The notes under the pieces: model-generated
Told to the model about the DNA's origin: nothing
The model's input: the letters and a program-made list of their open reading frames with translations, nothing else
Database searches by the model: none
Assembly (NCBI GenBank): GCA_934463165.1
Contig: CAKSJG010000001.1
Span: 1-64,000, forward strand
Length of the DNA: 64,000 nucleotides
Source of the DNA: an uncultured Clostridia bacterium
Lineage (GTDB): Bacteria; Bacillota; Clostridia; UMGS1810
Direction of reading: 5' to 3'
Shown here: piece after piece, positions 8,477 through 15,993 of the stretch
Layout of the letters: every line of letters starts with the position of its first letter
Numbering within the stretch: the stretch's first letter is position 1
Program-made: the position numbers and the translations under genes

Positions 8477-9013
8477 TCAGTATTCGTAATTGCTTTTTAT
8501 TCTTTTTTTCAAAAATGCAAATGTTCTTTTTTCTCCGTCCTTTTCAAGCATTCTTAAAAGCAGCTCCAGTTCGTCCGATGTTTCGGGGTGAATCGGGCGT
8601 GTTGCCTTTGACCTCATAAAATAGTCAATGGGGTGTTTTTCGGTAAAATTTTTACCCTGATAAATTTTACTTGCCGCAACACGGTCGCAAAACATTTCCG
8701 CCACATATCTGTACGGCATTTTTACGGGCATAATAATTCGTTTTTCGTGGTTGTAATCGCGCCAGTATTCAAAGTGGTGTTTATTTCTGCCCTGGTGGTG
8801 CATCCATGCTTTGGAATAACCGATATCTCTTCTTTCGCTTTCGTTCGGGCTTTTTGTTCCCGTAAAGTATTTTGCCCCCGGTATAAATTCGGACGGTGAA
8901 TACTTTGATAAATCATGGCGCAGACCTTGCAGAAATATGCCCGCCTTCATGCAATGATATATTACCATATGTCTGTGCTTTGTTATTACTCTGAAATGTT
9001 TTATAGGGTGCAT
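8477..9013 (-). CDS. DUF5662 family protein
   Basis: A 178-residue, strongly basic, His- and aromatic-rich soluble protein. Features include HFRVITKHRHMV near the N-terminus, LRHDLSKYSPSEF (an HD-like pair), MHHQGRNKHHFEYW and MPYRYVAEMFCDRVAASKIYQGK. This matches the small DUF5662 family common in gut Firmicutes and their phages; its biochemical role is unknown, although the His/Asp pattern suggests a metal-binding, possibly HD-like hydrolase fold (inference). Start at ATG 9013, seven bases after GGAG; the earlier in-frame TTG (9037) has no Shine-Dalgarno. Single gene with its own promoter. Confidence 0.8.
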   Translation of the reverse strand: MHPIKHFRVITKHRHMVIYHCMKAGIFLQGLRHDLSKYSPSEFIPGAKYFTGTKSPNESERRDIGYSKAWMHHQGRNKHHFEYWRDYNHEKRIIMPVKMPYRYVAEMFCDRVAASKIYQGKNFTEKHPIDYFMRSKATRPIHPETSDELELLLRMLEKDGEKRTFAFLKKRIKSNYEY

Positions 9014-9068
9014 AGTGTATCTCCGTTTATTTTTCAATTGATAACATTTTGTGCTGTATTATGCTGAT

Positions 9069-9097
9069 ATTATATTACAATGCTGTTCTTTTGTCAA
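9069..9097 (-). promoter_or_regulatory. Consensus promoter of the DUF5662 gene
   Basis: TTGACA (9097-9092), 17-base spacer, TATAAT (9074-9069) on the minus strand, 55 bases upstream of the start. Confidence 0.75.
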
Positions 9098-9139
9098 ACC
9101 GGCAGAAAAAATATTATGTAATTTACGACAATAAATGTG

Positions 9140-9168
9140 TTGACTTTTGTATAAATATCGTATAAAAT
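9140..9168 (+). promoter_or_regulatory. Candidate promoter of the 9216 lyase-like gene
   Basis: TTGACT (9140-9145), 17-base spacer, TAAAAT (9163-9168) within a run of TATAAAATATAAAATAT. Divergent from the DUF5662 promoter 43 bases away. Confidence 0.55.
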
Positions 9169-9215
9169 ATAAAATATATACAGATTGTGAGAATAAATAA
9201 AATAGGGGTGTGTTT

Positions 9216-12200
9216 ATGAAAAACAAAATAATATCTTTTTTTCTTGTGCTTATTTTGCTTATAAGCGTATTTAGTATTGGTAAGATCCGTGCTTTTGCCG
9301 AGCCGAAACCGGTTACATATGATTTTGAAGACGGAAACACTTACCCTTTTTCAAATTCCTCGATAATACCGAACAGCACCGGTATATCTGCACTTGGCTC
9401 TTTTTATTGTGATGCCCGTTCGGGCATAACCGTACCGACAGAGTGCGACAGCGGCATAATAATTGCAGATATTTCAGTTGTCCATCCGGTTCAGCCGGGG
9501 TTGTCAATTACGGCTGTCAATGCCGATGACGGCACAGCCGTGAAAATTATGACTCTTACCCGAATGAGCACAGTATCACCCAAAAACGGTGATTGGTGCA
9601 AGCAAAGGCTTGATCCTGATAAGTGGTATGATTTGAAAATTATTTTAAATCTAAGCAAAAAAACCTTAAATATCCGTTTCAGAGAGAGCGGCGAATCCGA
9701 GTATGAAAATCTGTATATGCCGCATTATAATTCCAATGGTAATGTAGAATATGTTGAAACATACTTATATGACGGTGCAGTGAAGAGCGGAAGTATTTAC
9801 AACCAAAATAACGGCTATATGTTTGACAAAATAAGTGCCGTTAATTTCATATGCAACTCATCTGTATCAAATCTTGTTGATAATATAAAGGTAACTTCAT
9901 ATACTCCGCTTTATCAGGCTGTAAATTCGGCTCCGGATAAAAACAGCCTTGCCGATATTTTTGCAAAATACAAAGATGCCGATATGATATCGGATTCACT
10001 GTACGGTGAATTGATAAATGATAATATTCTCGAAGATATTCTTGCAAAAAATTTCAAATCCGATGCTCATATATTTGAATACCTGGCGCTGAACTTTTTG
10101 GATGATTCCAGCATTAATACGGATGTCGCCTATAATAAAGGATATCTGACATTCAGTCTGTCGGTATACGGCGCGACATTTGACTATTCAAGTATTTATG
10201 CGGTTTTATATCACGGAAATTCTGTTGAGGATATTATAAAATATAAAATCGATTCAAGCGAAAGTTCAAAAACGTTAAACTGGTATTTTGAATCCGGAGA
10301 AAACGACAATTACTATGTAAAAATTATGACAATTTCCGATTATTCACTTCGGCCCCTGATAAAATCCAAAACCTATTATGATAATTCTTCCGTTACACTC
10401 ATAGATTTTTCCGACAAAAAAAACTGTGATGACAAAAAAATTGAATATTCATCAATAGGAGATGTTTCATGTGCTCATATGAAGGGAGGCGACGGTGTAA
10501 AAGATTTTACTGTATCAACTCCGAACGGAGTTGATTGGAGGCTGTACAGTGAACTTAATATTGAGATGTACAGCGTCAAGGCAACCGGAGACAGAATTTA
10601 TTGGGTGGCAATGTCAGATAACAGTGAAACGGACGGCGCTGATTATTACAGTGCCAATCACATGGTAGATTTTGAAGGGGAGTGGAAAACTTTAAAATTC
10701 AAGTATAACCCCGGCTATCCGTCAAAATCCGATGATTTTAATCAATCACGCTTACCGCTCGGGTTCGGAAATATTTCGGGGCTTAATATGTGGGCTCGTT
10801 ACGGAAATGCGGTTGTAAGCGATGATACGGAAATATACATAAAACGAATCTATCTTACGAAAGGACAGAATTCAATGAATATTGATAATCCCCCGATAGC
10901 TGAAAATATACCCGAGGCCGATATGTCAAAAATTAAATACAATATTGCACAGCTTGTTAAAGAAAACAATCCGGATAATGCTCATCCGCGTCTGATAACA
11001 ACCAAAAAGAAGCTTGAGCAGAATTTAAGCTTATATAACAGAAACAAATCGGACTATCTTTCAAATTCGGCTCTGAGTATATTATCTTCTGCCGATGCCG
11101 CTCTGAAAAAGGGAGATTCCGTATACGGTACACCCGACGGAAAAAGATTGGTTTCAACGGAAAGAGAAATGATAAGAACACTTTCCATGGCATATTTGCT
11201 GACAGGTGACGTTAAATATAAAAACAGGTGTTTCCATGCAATTGAAGTTATGGCATCATGGAAGGATTGGAACCCGAGCCATTATCTCTGTACAGCTGAA
11301 GCTGCTTTTTCATTTGCACTTGCTTATGACCTTTTGTACGATGACTGGAATGAATACGAAAAGTCTGTTATAAGAAATGCAATAGCGACTCATGCAATAG
11401 AGCCGTCGCTCAATCTTTGGAGGAACAATAAAGGTATTTCAACAAGTACCAACAACTGGCAGCTTGTATGCGGCGGAGGAATAGGCGCAGCGGCTCTTGC
11501 AATTTGCGACGAGCCCGGTTATGCTGACGTATGCAGTGAACTTGTTTCTGAAATAATAGCTACACTGCCGAGAGGTCTTAATGAATATTTCCCCGAGGGA
11601 GCTTTCCCCGAGGGCCCGGGATATTGGTCATATGCCACAAGATATTTCAGTTATATTGACGCTGCTCTTACTTACGGCTGCGGCACGGATTTTGGTATTA
11701 AGGATATGGACGGGCTTTCAAACACGGGCTATTTCCCGATATATTCAAACGGACCGACAGGTTGCTTTAACTACAGTGACGGCGGTGCGTCGGCGGTGGT
11801 TGACCCATGTATGTTCTGGCTCGGAAATATATATTCCGTCCCTCAATTCGGAAAATATGCTGCTTCAAAATCAAACGGCGGGGGTCTGTTCGGATTTTTG
11901 CTTTATGATTATGAATCCGCAAATTCCGACTGCAATTTATCGGACTTTGAGCTTGATTATAAATTTGACGGTGACGAGCCCGTGGTATACATGCGCTCTT
12001 CGTGGGAAAACGATGCGATGTGGATCGGTGCAAAGGGCGGAGATAATTTGTCGAGTCACGGTCATCTGGATATAGGTCAGTATGTTCTTGATTCTCAAGG
12101 CGTCAGATGGATTTGTGACATAGGAGGATATTACTATGAAGCAAAAGATGAAAACGGCAAAGAAGAATTGTGGATATATACGGCAAATAAAAGGTTTAAA

Positions 12201-12797
12201 TATTACAGAAACCGTGCTGAATCCCATAATGTTCCCGTGCTTAATCCCGACTCTGATGCTGACCAGGTTATAAGTGCTAAATCTGTATTTACAGATTTTT
12301 CATCAGGCGAAAACGGTGCTTCCGCAATTGTTGATATGACCGAGGCATATGCAAAAAATGCTCAAAGTGCCAAAAGAGGTTTTGCGCTTACGGATAACAG
12401 ATCAACGGTAATTGTGCGTGATGAAATCAAAACGTCGGATAATGTGGAGTTTTATTCTTTTATAACAACAAAGCAGCAAATTGTCATTGATGAAAGCAAT
12501 CCGAAAATTGCATATATCTGCTCAGGAGATAAACGTATAAGACTTGATGTCGTGAGTGATTTTAATGTATCATGGCAGACGATGAATGCCGTATCTCTTC
12601 CGACATCTCCCGTTCCTTATGACAACAATGCGTATCCCGGTTATACAAACGAAGCCTACAGAAAGCTTTACCTTTATTCAGCTTCCGTTAAGAATCCGAG
12701 CGTGTCGATTGTAATAAGAAACTGCAGTAATAACGAAAATCTTGGATCATATGATAACATTCTGAATCTTGACAACTGGTCAAAGTATGCAAAATAA
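9216..12797 (+). CDS. Secreted heparinase II/III-family polysaccharide lyase-like protein
   Basis: A 1193-residue exported protein. Residues 1-27 form a signal peptide ending AFA. An N-terminal beta-rich region (about 30-215, DFEDG…KWYDLKIILNLSKKTLNIRF) looks like a LamG/concanavalin-type carbohydrate module, and a second beta module follows (about 420-555). From about residue 590 (NPDNAHPRLITTKKKLE) comes an alpha/alpha toroid with NNWQLVCGGGIGAAALAI and FPEGPGYWSYA, then the heparinase II/III beta-sandwich opened by SSHGHLDIGQY and an RNRAESHN motif, typical of uronic-acid lyases of this fold. The substrate cannot be told; alginate, heparinoid, ulvan or other uronides are possible. Start at ATG 9216 after AGGGGTG. 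A paralogue with different N-terminal modules lies at 46917. No SLH or dockerin is seen, so it is probably released. Confidence 0.82.
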   Translation: MKNKIISFFLVLILLISVFSIGKIRAFAEPKPVTYDFEDGNTYPFSNSSIIPNSTGISALGSFYCDARSGITVPTECDSGIIIADISVVHPVQPGLSITAVNADDGTAVKIMTLTRMSTVSPKNGDWCKQRLDPDKWYDLKIILNLSKKTLNIRFRESGESEYENLYMPHYNSNGNVEYVETYLYDGAVKSGSIYNQNNGYMFDKISAVNFICNSSVSNLVDNIKVTSYTPLYQAVNSAPDKNSLADIFAKYKDADMISDSLYGELINDNILEDILAKNFKSDAHIFEYLALNFLDDSSINTDVAYNKGYLTFSLSVYGATFDYSSIYAVLYHGNSVEDIIKYKIDSSESSKTLNWYFESGENDNYYVKIMTISDYSLRPLIKSKTYYDNSSVTLIDFSDKKNCDDKKIEYSSIGDVSCAHMKGGDGVKDFTVSTPNGVDWRLYSELNIEMYSVKATGDRIYWVAMSDNSETDGADYYSANHMVDFEGEWKTLKFKYNPGYPSKSDDFNQSRLPLGFGNISGLNMWARYGNAVVSDDTEIYIKRIYLTKGQNSMNIDNPPIAENIPEADMSKIKYNIAQLVKENNPDNAHPRLITTKKKLEQNLSLYNRNKSDYLSNSALSILSSADAALKKGDSVYGTPDGKRLVSTEREMIRTLSMAYLLTGDVKYKNRCFHAIEVMASWKDWNPSHYLCTAEAAFSFALAYDLLYDDWNEYEKSVIRNAIATHAIEPSLNLWRNNKGISTSTNNWQLVCGGGIGAAALAICDEPGYADVCSELVSEIIATLPRGLNEYFPEGAFPEGPGYWSYATRYFSYIDAALTYGCGTDFGIKDMDGLSNTGYFPIYSNGPTGCFNYSDGGASAVVDPCMFWLGNIYSVPQFGKYAASKSNGGGLFGFLLYDYESANSDCNLSDFELDYKFDGDEPVVYMRSSWENDAMWIGAKGGDNLSSHGHLDIGQYVLDSQGVRWICDIGGYYYEAKDENGKEELWIYTANKRFKYYRNRAESHNVPVLNPDSDADQVISAKSVFTDFSSGENGASAIVDMTEAYAKNAQSAKRGFALTDNRSTVIVRDEIKTSDNVEFYSFITTKQQIVIDESNPKIAYICSGDKRIRLDVVSDFNVSWQTMNAVSLPTSPVPYDNNAYPGYTNEAYRKLYLYSASVKNPSVSIVIRNCSNNENLGSYDNILNLDNWSKYAK

Positions 12798-12825
12798 CTT
12801 TAAAATTACATTTTGTCACAAAAAC

Positions 12826-12854
12826 TTGACTTTTTACGGCAAGGCTTGTATAAT
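12826..12854 (+). promoter_or_regulatory. Near-consensus promoter of the 12916 gene
   Basis: TTGACT (12826-12831), 17-base spacer, TATAAT (12849-12854), starting a transcript near 12861, just downstream of the lyase-like gene. Confidence 0.8.
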
Positions 12855-12875
12855 GTATACAATACTTTTATGTGT

Positions 12876-12918
12876 AAGGAGATTTTGCCGCTTCGGCGGC
12901 AAAAAGCAAACATTTATG
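12876..12918 (+). promoter_or_regulatory. Split ribosome-binding region with UUCG hairpin between SD and start
   Basis: AAGGAGA (12876-12882) is followed at once by a 9-bp perfect hairpin (12883-12891 with 12896-12904) capped by UUCG with C-G closure, an exceptionally stable tetraloop. The ATG is at 12916. Linear spacing would be 33 bases, too far; with the hairpin folded out it is 11. No start codon in this frame lies at a normal distance from the AAGGAG. Confidence 0.6.
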
Positions 12919-13467
12919 ACTTATAAAGAAATAATAAATACAATAGGAAAAAAGGTAAATAAAAGTGAGCTTGCCGAAGTATACAGAGAAAGAATCGACG
13001 AGTATTCAACGCTTATGAATCCGATCAGAATTTCGGATAAGCTTTTTTGCGGGCAGTATACAAATGATTTTTATGTTGACGGATTTAAGGTTTTTAAGAA
13101 CAGTGATATAACCGCAATAGATACATGCTCCAAAAATGAATCGCTGAAATTCAACAATATGATATATAACAAAAAGGGTTTGCTCGGTATATGCAATATC
13201 GATTTTGATATTAAAGACTTTAAATCGCTTTTTGATTATTTAAAAAATAACGAAATTACCGCAACCGTCGAATGCAGCTTTGAAGATGCCATAGACTATT
13301 ATGTCGGCAGAATTACCGGTATTGATAAAAATATAGCCGTTATGCAATGCTTTGACGGATGCGGAATTAAATTTAAAGATGCGGTCAGGGTAAATATTGA
13401 CTATGTGACCGGTGTATCATTTGGAGACAGGTATACCGTGTATATGTCGGAATTTGTAATATGGTAA
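12916..13467 (+). CDS. Hypothetical protein, unrecognised
   Basis: A 183-residue soluble protein with no signal peptide or membrane segment. It looks alpha/beta: helices at the N-terminus (MTYKEIINTIGKKVNKSELAEVYRERI) and then beta-rich segments such as KLFCGQYTNDFYVDGFKVFKNSDITAID and ATVECSFEDAIDYYVGRITGIDKNIAVMQCFDGCG, where the last reads like an SH3/Sm-like sheet that senses a small ligand or RNA. I cannot assign a family. ATG 12916 is preferred because upstream in-frame codons offer no start near the Shine-Dalgarno. The FAD oxidoreductase follows after 13 bases, so the two are an operon with their own promoter. Confidence 0.7.
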   Translation: MTYKEIINTIGKKVNKSELAEVYRERIDEYSTLMNPIRISDKLFCGQYTNDFYVDGFKVFKNSDITAIDTCSKNESLKFNNMIYNKKGLLGICNIDFDIKDFKSLFDYLKNNEITATVECSFEDAIDYYVGRITGIDKNIAVMQCFDGCGIKFKDAVRVNIDYVTGVSFGDRYTVYMSEFVIW

Positions 13468-13480
13468 AGGGGATTTTATT

Positions 13481-14749
13481 ATGACAGAATGTATAACGGT
13501 GACAAAAAACATTCCGGTATGCGGAAATTATGATGTTATAGTTGCAGGCGGGGGTGTGGCAGGTGTTGCGGCGGCTCTTTCTGCAGCACGTGAGGGCAAG
13601 AAAGTTATCCTCATGGAAAAAACAATCAACCTCGGCGGTCTTGCAACAATAGGACTTATAAACCTTTTTGTACCTATGTGTAACGGACACGGAGTTCAGA
13701 TTATAAAGGGTATGGCAGATGAGTTTTTGCATATGTCAAGAAAATACGGATGGGATAATATGCCCGACGAATGGAAAAACGGTGATCCGGGTGAAAAAGC
13801 AAAAACGCGTCTGATATGCAAATATTCGGCTAATATTCTTATATGGCAGTTTACCGAGCTTTTACACGGTGCGGGTGTAGATTTACTTTTTGATACGGTT
13901 GTTTCAATGCCGGTCATGGACGGCGGTCACTGCAGCGGTCTTATAGTTGAAAATAAATCGGGTACACAGTATTATACGGCAGACGTTATAATAGACACAA
14001 CAGGAGACTGTGACGTATTATACAGAGCCGGTGTTCCGACGGTTCAGGGTAAAAACTACCATACATACATTTCTTTTGCGGCAAATATCAATTCATGTAA
14101 AGAAGCTGCGGAAAAAGAAAACATAGGAAAAATTTACAGATGGATAAATGGCGGAAAGGCAGATCTCTACGGCAGAAACCACCCCGAAAACATAAAACAT
14201 TACAGCGGAACGGATGCGAAAGATATCTCAAGATACGTTGTTACAAATCAGATAGAAGCTCTTGAAAGTATAAAAAATGACAAGCGGTTTGACCGTGATG
14301 TTGTAACCGTTCCGACAATGCCGCAGTTCAGAACAACAAGACATCTTGACGGAAATCACACTTTTTCGGCAGACGATGCATATAAGCATTTTGACGATTC
14401 GATTTCGGCTATATGTGATTTTGACAGAAAAGATTATTTATATGAAGTTCCGTACGGCACACTTGTAAAAGACGGTTTTGACAATCTGATAACAGCAGGA
14501 AGAAGCGCAAGTGCAGAGGGATACGGCTGGGATGTTTTAAGAGTTATTCCTCCCGCAATAGTAACGGGTCAGGCAGCCGGTCTTGCGGCTTGTCAGTCTA
14601 TAGATACCAAAACACCGATATATAAAATTGATGTAAAAACCTTGCAGTCTAAGCTTGAATCGCAAAATGTTATGATCCATTTTGATGATAAGCTTATACC
14701 CGATGACATGGAAAATGCAGGCGAGAAGTTTGATATAGGTCATGTGTAA
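13481..14749 (+). CDS. FAD-dependent oxidoreductase (FAD_oxidored family)
   Basis: A 422-residue flavoprotein. The N-terminal Rossmann motif is DVIVAGGGVAGVAAALSAA (about 17-36) ending with the acidic EK that binds ribose; the family signature GGLATIGLINLFVP follows. The C-terminus has TAGRSASAEGYGWD and IPPAIVTGQAAGLAA, closing the FAD site. Members of this PF12831-type family accompany carbohydrate or keto-acid catabolic genes, but their substrates are mostly unknown. It is cytoplasmic, and sits second in a two-gene operon after an unknown protein, just downstream of the secreted lyase-like gene, so a role in handling sugar-acid products is possible but unproven. Confidence 0.85.
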   Translation: MTECITVTKNIPVCGNYDVIVAGGGVAGVAAALSAAREGKKVILMEKTINLGGLATIGLINLFVPMCNGHGVQIIKGMADEFLHMSRKYGWDNMPDEWKNGDPGEKAKTRLICKYSANILIWQFTELLHGAGVDLLFDTVVSMPVMDGGHCSGLIVENKSGTQYYTADVIIDTTGDCDVLYRAGVPTVQGKNYHTYISFAANINSCKEAAEKENIGKIYRWINGGKADLYGRNHPENIKHYSGTDAKDISRYVVTNQIEALESIKNDKRFDRDVVTVPTMPQFRTTRHLDGNHTFSADDAYKHFDDSISAICDFDRKDYLYEVPYGTLVKDGFDNLITAGRSASAEGYGWDVLRVIPPAIVTGQAAGLAACQSIDTKTPIYKIDVKTLQSKLESQNVMIHFDDKLIPDDMENAGEKFDIGHV

Positions 14750-14750
14750 A

Positions 14751-14840
14751 ATGAACGGTAAAATTCTTGATTGTGCAATCGAAATACAGATTCTTATGTG
14801 TTTTGAAGCTAATGATGATTGGAAAGTAATGTTTGACTGA
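14751..14840 (+). CDS. Possible 29-residue peptide after the FAD oxidoreductase
   Basis: ATG one base after the oxidoreductase stop, open for 29 codons (MNGKILDCAIEIQIL…) to TGA just before the terminator stem. There is only a weak AGGT upstream. It may be a real micro-protein translated by reinitiation or just chance; no family recognised. Confidence 0.25.
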   Translation: MNGKILDCAIEIQILMCFEANDDWKVMFD

Positions 14841-14841
14841 A

Positions 14842-14878
14842 AAAATATCGGCTCCGGTAATGAGCCGATATTTTTTTG
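14842..14878. terminator. Bidirectional intrinsic terminator
   Basis: A 13-bp perfect stem (14842-14854 with 14862-14874), seven-base loop, T7 tract on plus and T6 on minus. Serves the FAD oxidoreductase operon and the convergent aldo/keto reductase. Confidence 0.9.
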
Positions 14879-14885
14879 TGACTTA

Positions 14886-15770
14886 TTATCTGATATCAAG
14901 ACTTTGTTTAAGTTGTTCGGGATTTGACGGTCCGATTATTGCAAATGTGTCAAAATCCTTGTTTTCGGTTAAATACATAAGAGAAAGTGACGAAATGCTT
15001 TTTCCGGTATCTATGGATTTTTGCTTGAGTTTTTCAAAGGTTTTAATGTTATCGGCATTTAAAAATCTGTCTCTTGCCTTTTCGGAAAGCTGCCCCAAGG
15101 CATATTTTTCAAAAAACCCTTTTGCCTGTGAACAAAACGCAAATACCGGAGTTTTGCTTTTTTTGTAAAATTCATATTCATTATCATTCATGATTACAAT
15201 CGTTTTGTCATCCGAGCCGTTGTGCTTTGCCAAAGACCATTGTATCTGCGATGCCGAAAATCCCTCCGCATTAATTTTTTTGGCATATTCATTTGCATCG
15301 GCAATTCTTTTTCCGGTCCAGTTTGATGCTCCGTAATGACGTATCTTTCCTTTTTTAACCAAAGCGTCAAGCGTGTCGATTATTGAACATACGGGAACCC
15401 TAACATCGTCTCTGTGGAGCCACAAAAGATCAATATAATCCCGTTTCAGTGCTTTAAGGCTTTTGTCTGTATCCGCTTCTATTTCTTCCGGTGAAAGTCT
15501 GTTTTGACTCATGTTTTCAAGCGGAGGATGTGCTGCTTTGGTCGCAATGTATACCTTGTCGGTAAGATTGTTTATTCTCAAAAAATCGCCTATTGTCTCT
15601 TCACTTTTTCCGCCGCAATACATCCTTGCGGTGTCAATCATGTTTCCTCCCTCGGATAAATACAACTTCATTATTTCAAAACATGTCTCACGCGGATATT
15701 TCATGCCGTAATAATCGGTACCCAGAATTATATCCGATATATTCATATCTTTCAGTTTTTTATAATTCAT
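14886..15770 (-). CDS. Aldo/keto reductase
   Basis: A 294-residue (alpha/beta)8-barrel NAD(P)H oxidoreductase. The catalytic tetrad can be read: Asp and Tyr in MIDTARMYCGG, Lys in VYIATKAAHPP and His in DLLWLHRDD; the cofactor end has FCSQAKGFFEKYALG and IIGPSNPEQLKQSLD. The substrate is not predictable. Start ATG 15770 lies eight bases after GAAAGGAA; a longer upstream frame has no Shine-Dalgarno. The gene is divergent from a tiny ORF across a perfect palindrome (15807-15831), which is a likely operator for its control. Confidence 0.88.
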   Translation of the reverse strand: MNYKKLKDMNISDIILGTDYYGMKYPRETCFEIMKLYLSEGGNMIDTARMYCGGKSEETIGDFLRINNLTDKVYIATKAAHPPLENMSQNRLSPEEIEADTDKSLKALKRDYIDLLWLHRDDVRVPVCSIIDTLDALVKKGKIRHYGASNWTGKRIADANEYAKKINAEGFSASQIQWSLAKHNGSDDKTIVIMNDNEYEFYKKSKTPVFAFCSQAKGFFEKYALGQLSEKARDRFLNADNIKTFEKLKQKSIDTGKSISSLSLMYLTENKDFDTFAIIGPSNPEQLKQSLDIR

Positions 15771-15806
15771 AAATAAAATTCCTTTCTTTTCGGTATCTAT
15801 TTGTAT

Positions 15807-15831
15807 CATAATGAATATAATATTCATTATG
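15807..15831. promoter_or_regulatory. Perfect 25-bp palindrome, putative operator
   Basis: Two 12-bp arms (15807-15818 and 15820-15831) with a single central base, containing ATGAAT…ATTCAT. It lies in the 76-base divergent space between the aldo/keto reductase and a 47-codon ORF and includes a TATAAT-like core. The size and position fit the site of a dimeric winged-helix repressor; no T-run makes it a terminator. Confidence 0.6.
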
Positions 15832-15846
15832 AAAGGAATGAGTATT

Positions 15847-15990
15847 TTGAAAGAGCAGGATTCATGTAATTCAAAAGAAGAAAATATCAAGGAAAAAACA
15901 ATCGCCGAATTAAAACACAAAAGAATAATAGGGGATATCGATGAATTGATTTTTCCTGATGATGAACCGCATTATATCAGTCAAAGGTAG
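15847..15990 (+). CDS. Small acidic hypothetical protein
   Basis: A 47-codon frame from TTG 15847 (nine bases after GAAAGGA) to TAG 15988-15990. The in-frame ATG at 15838 touches the Shine-Dalgarno and is less likely. The product is highly charged (KEENIKEKTIAELKHKRIIG, then a DELIFPDDEP tail). Not recognised. It ends three bases from the convergent phosphofructokinase stop, without a terminator between them, and shares the palindromic region with the aldo/keto reductase. Confidence 0.45.
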   Translation: MKEQDSCNSKEENIKEKTIAELKHKRIIGDIDELIFPDDEPHYISQR

Positions 15991-15993
15991 ATA

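Noticed and set aside
12769..12915. N-terminal extension of the 12916 protein back to 12769
   Set aside because: It would overlap the lyase-like gene and include the promoter and UUCG hairpin as coding sequence; the residues do not look protein-like.
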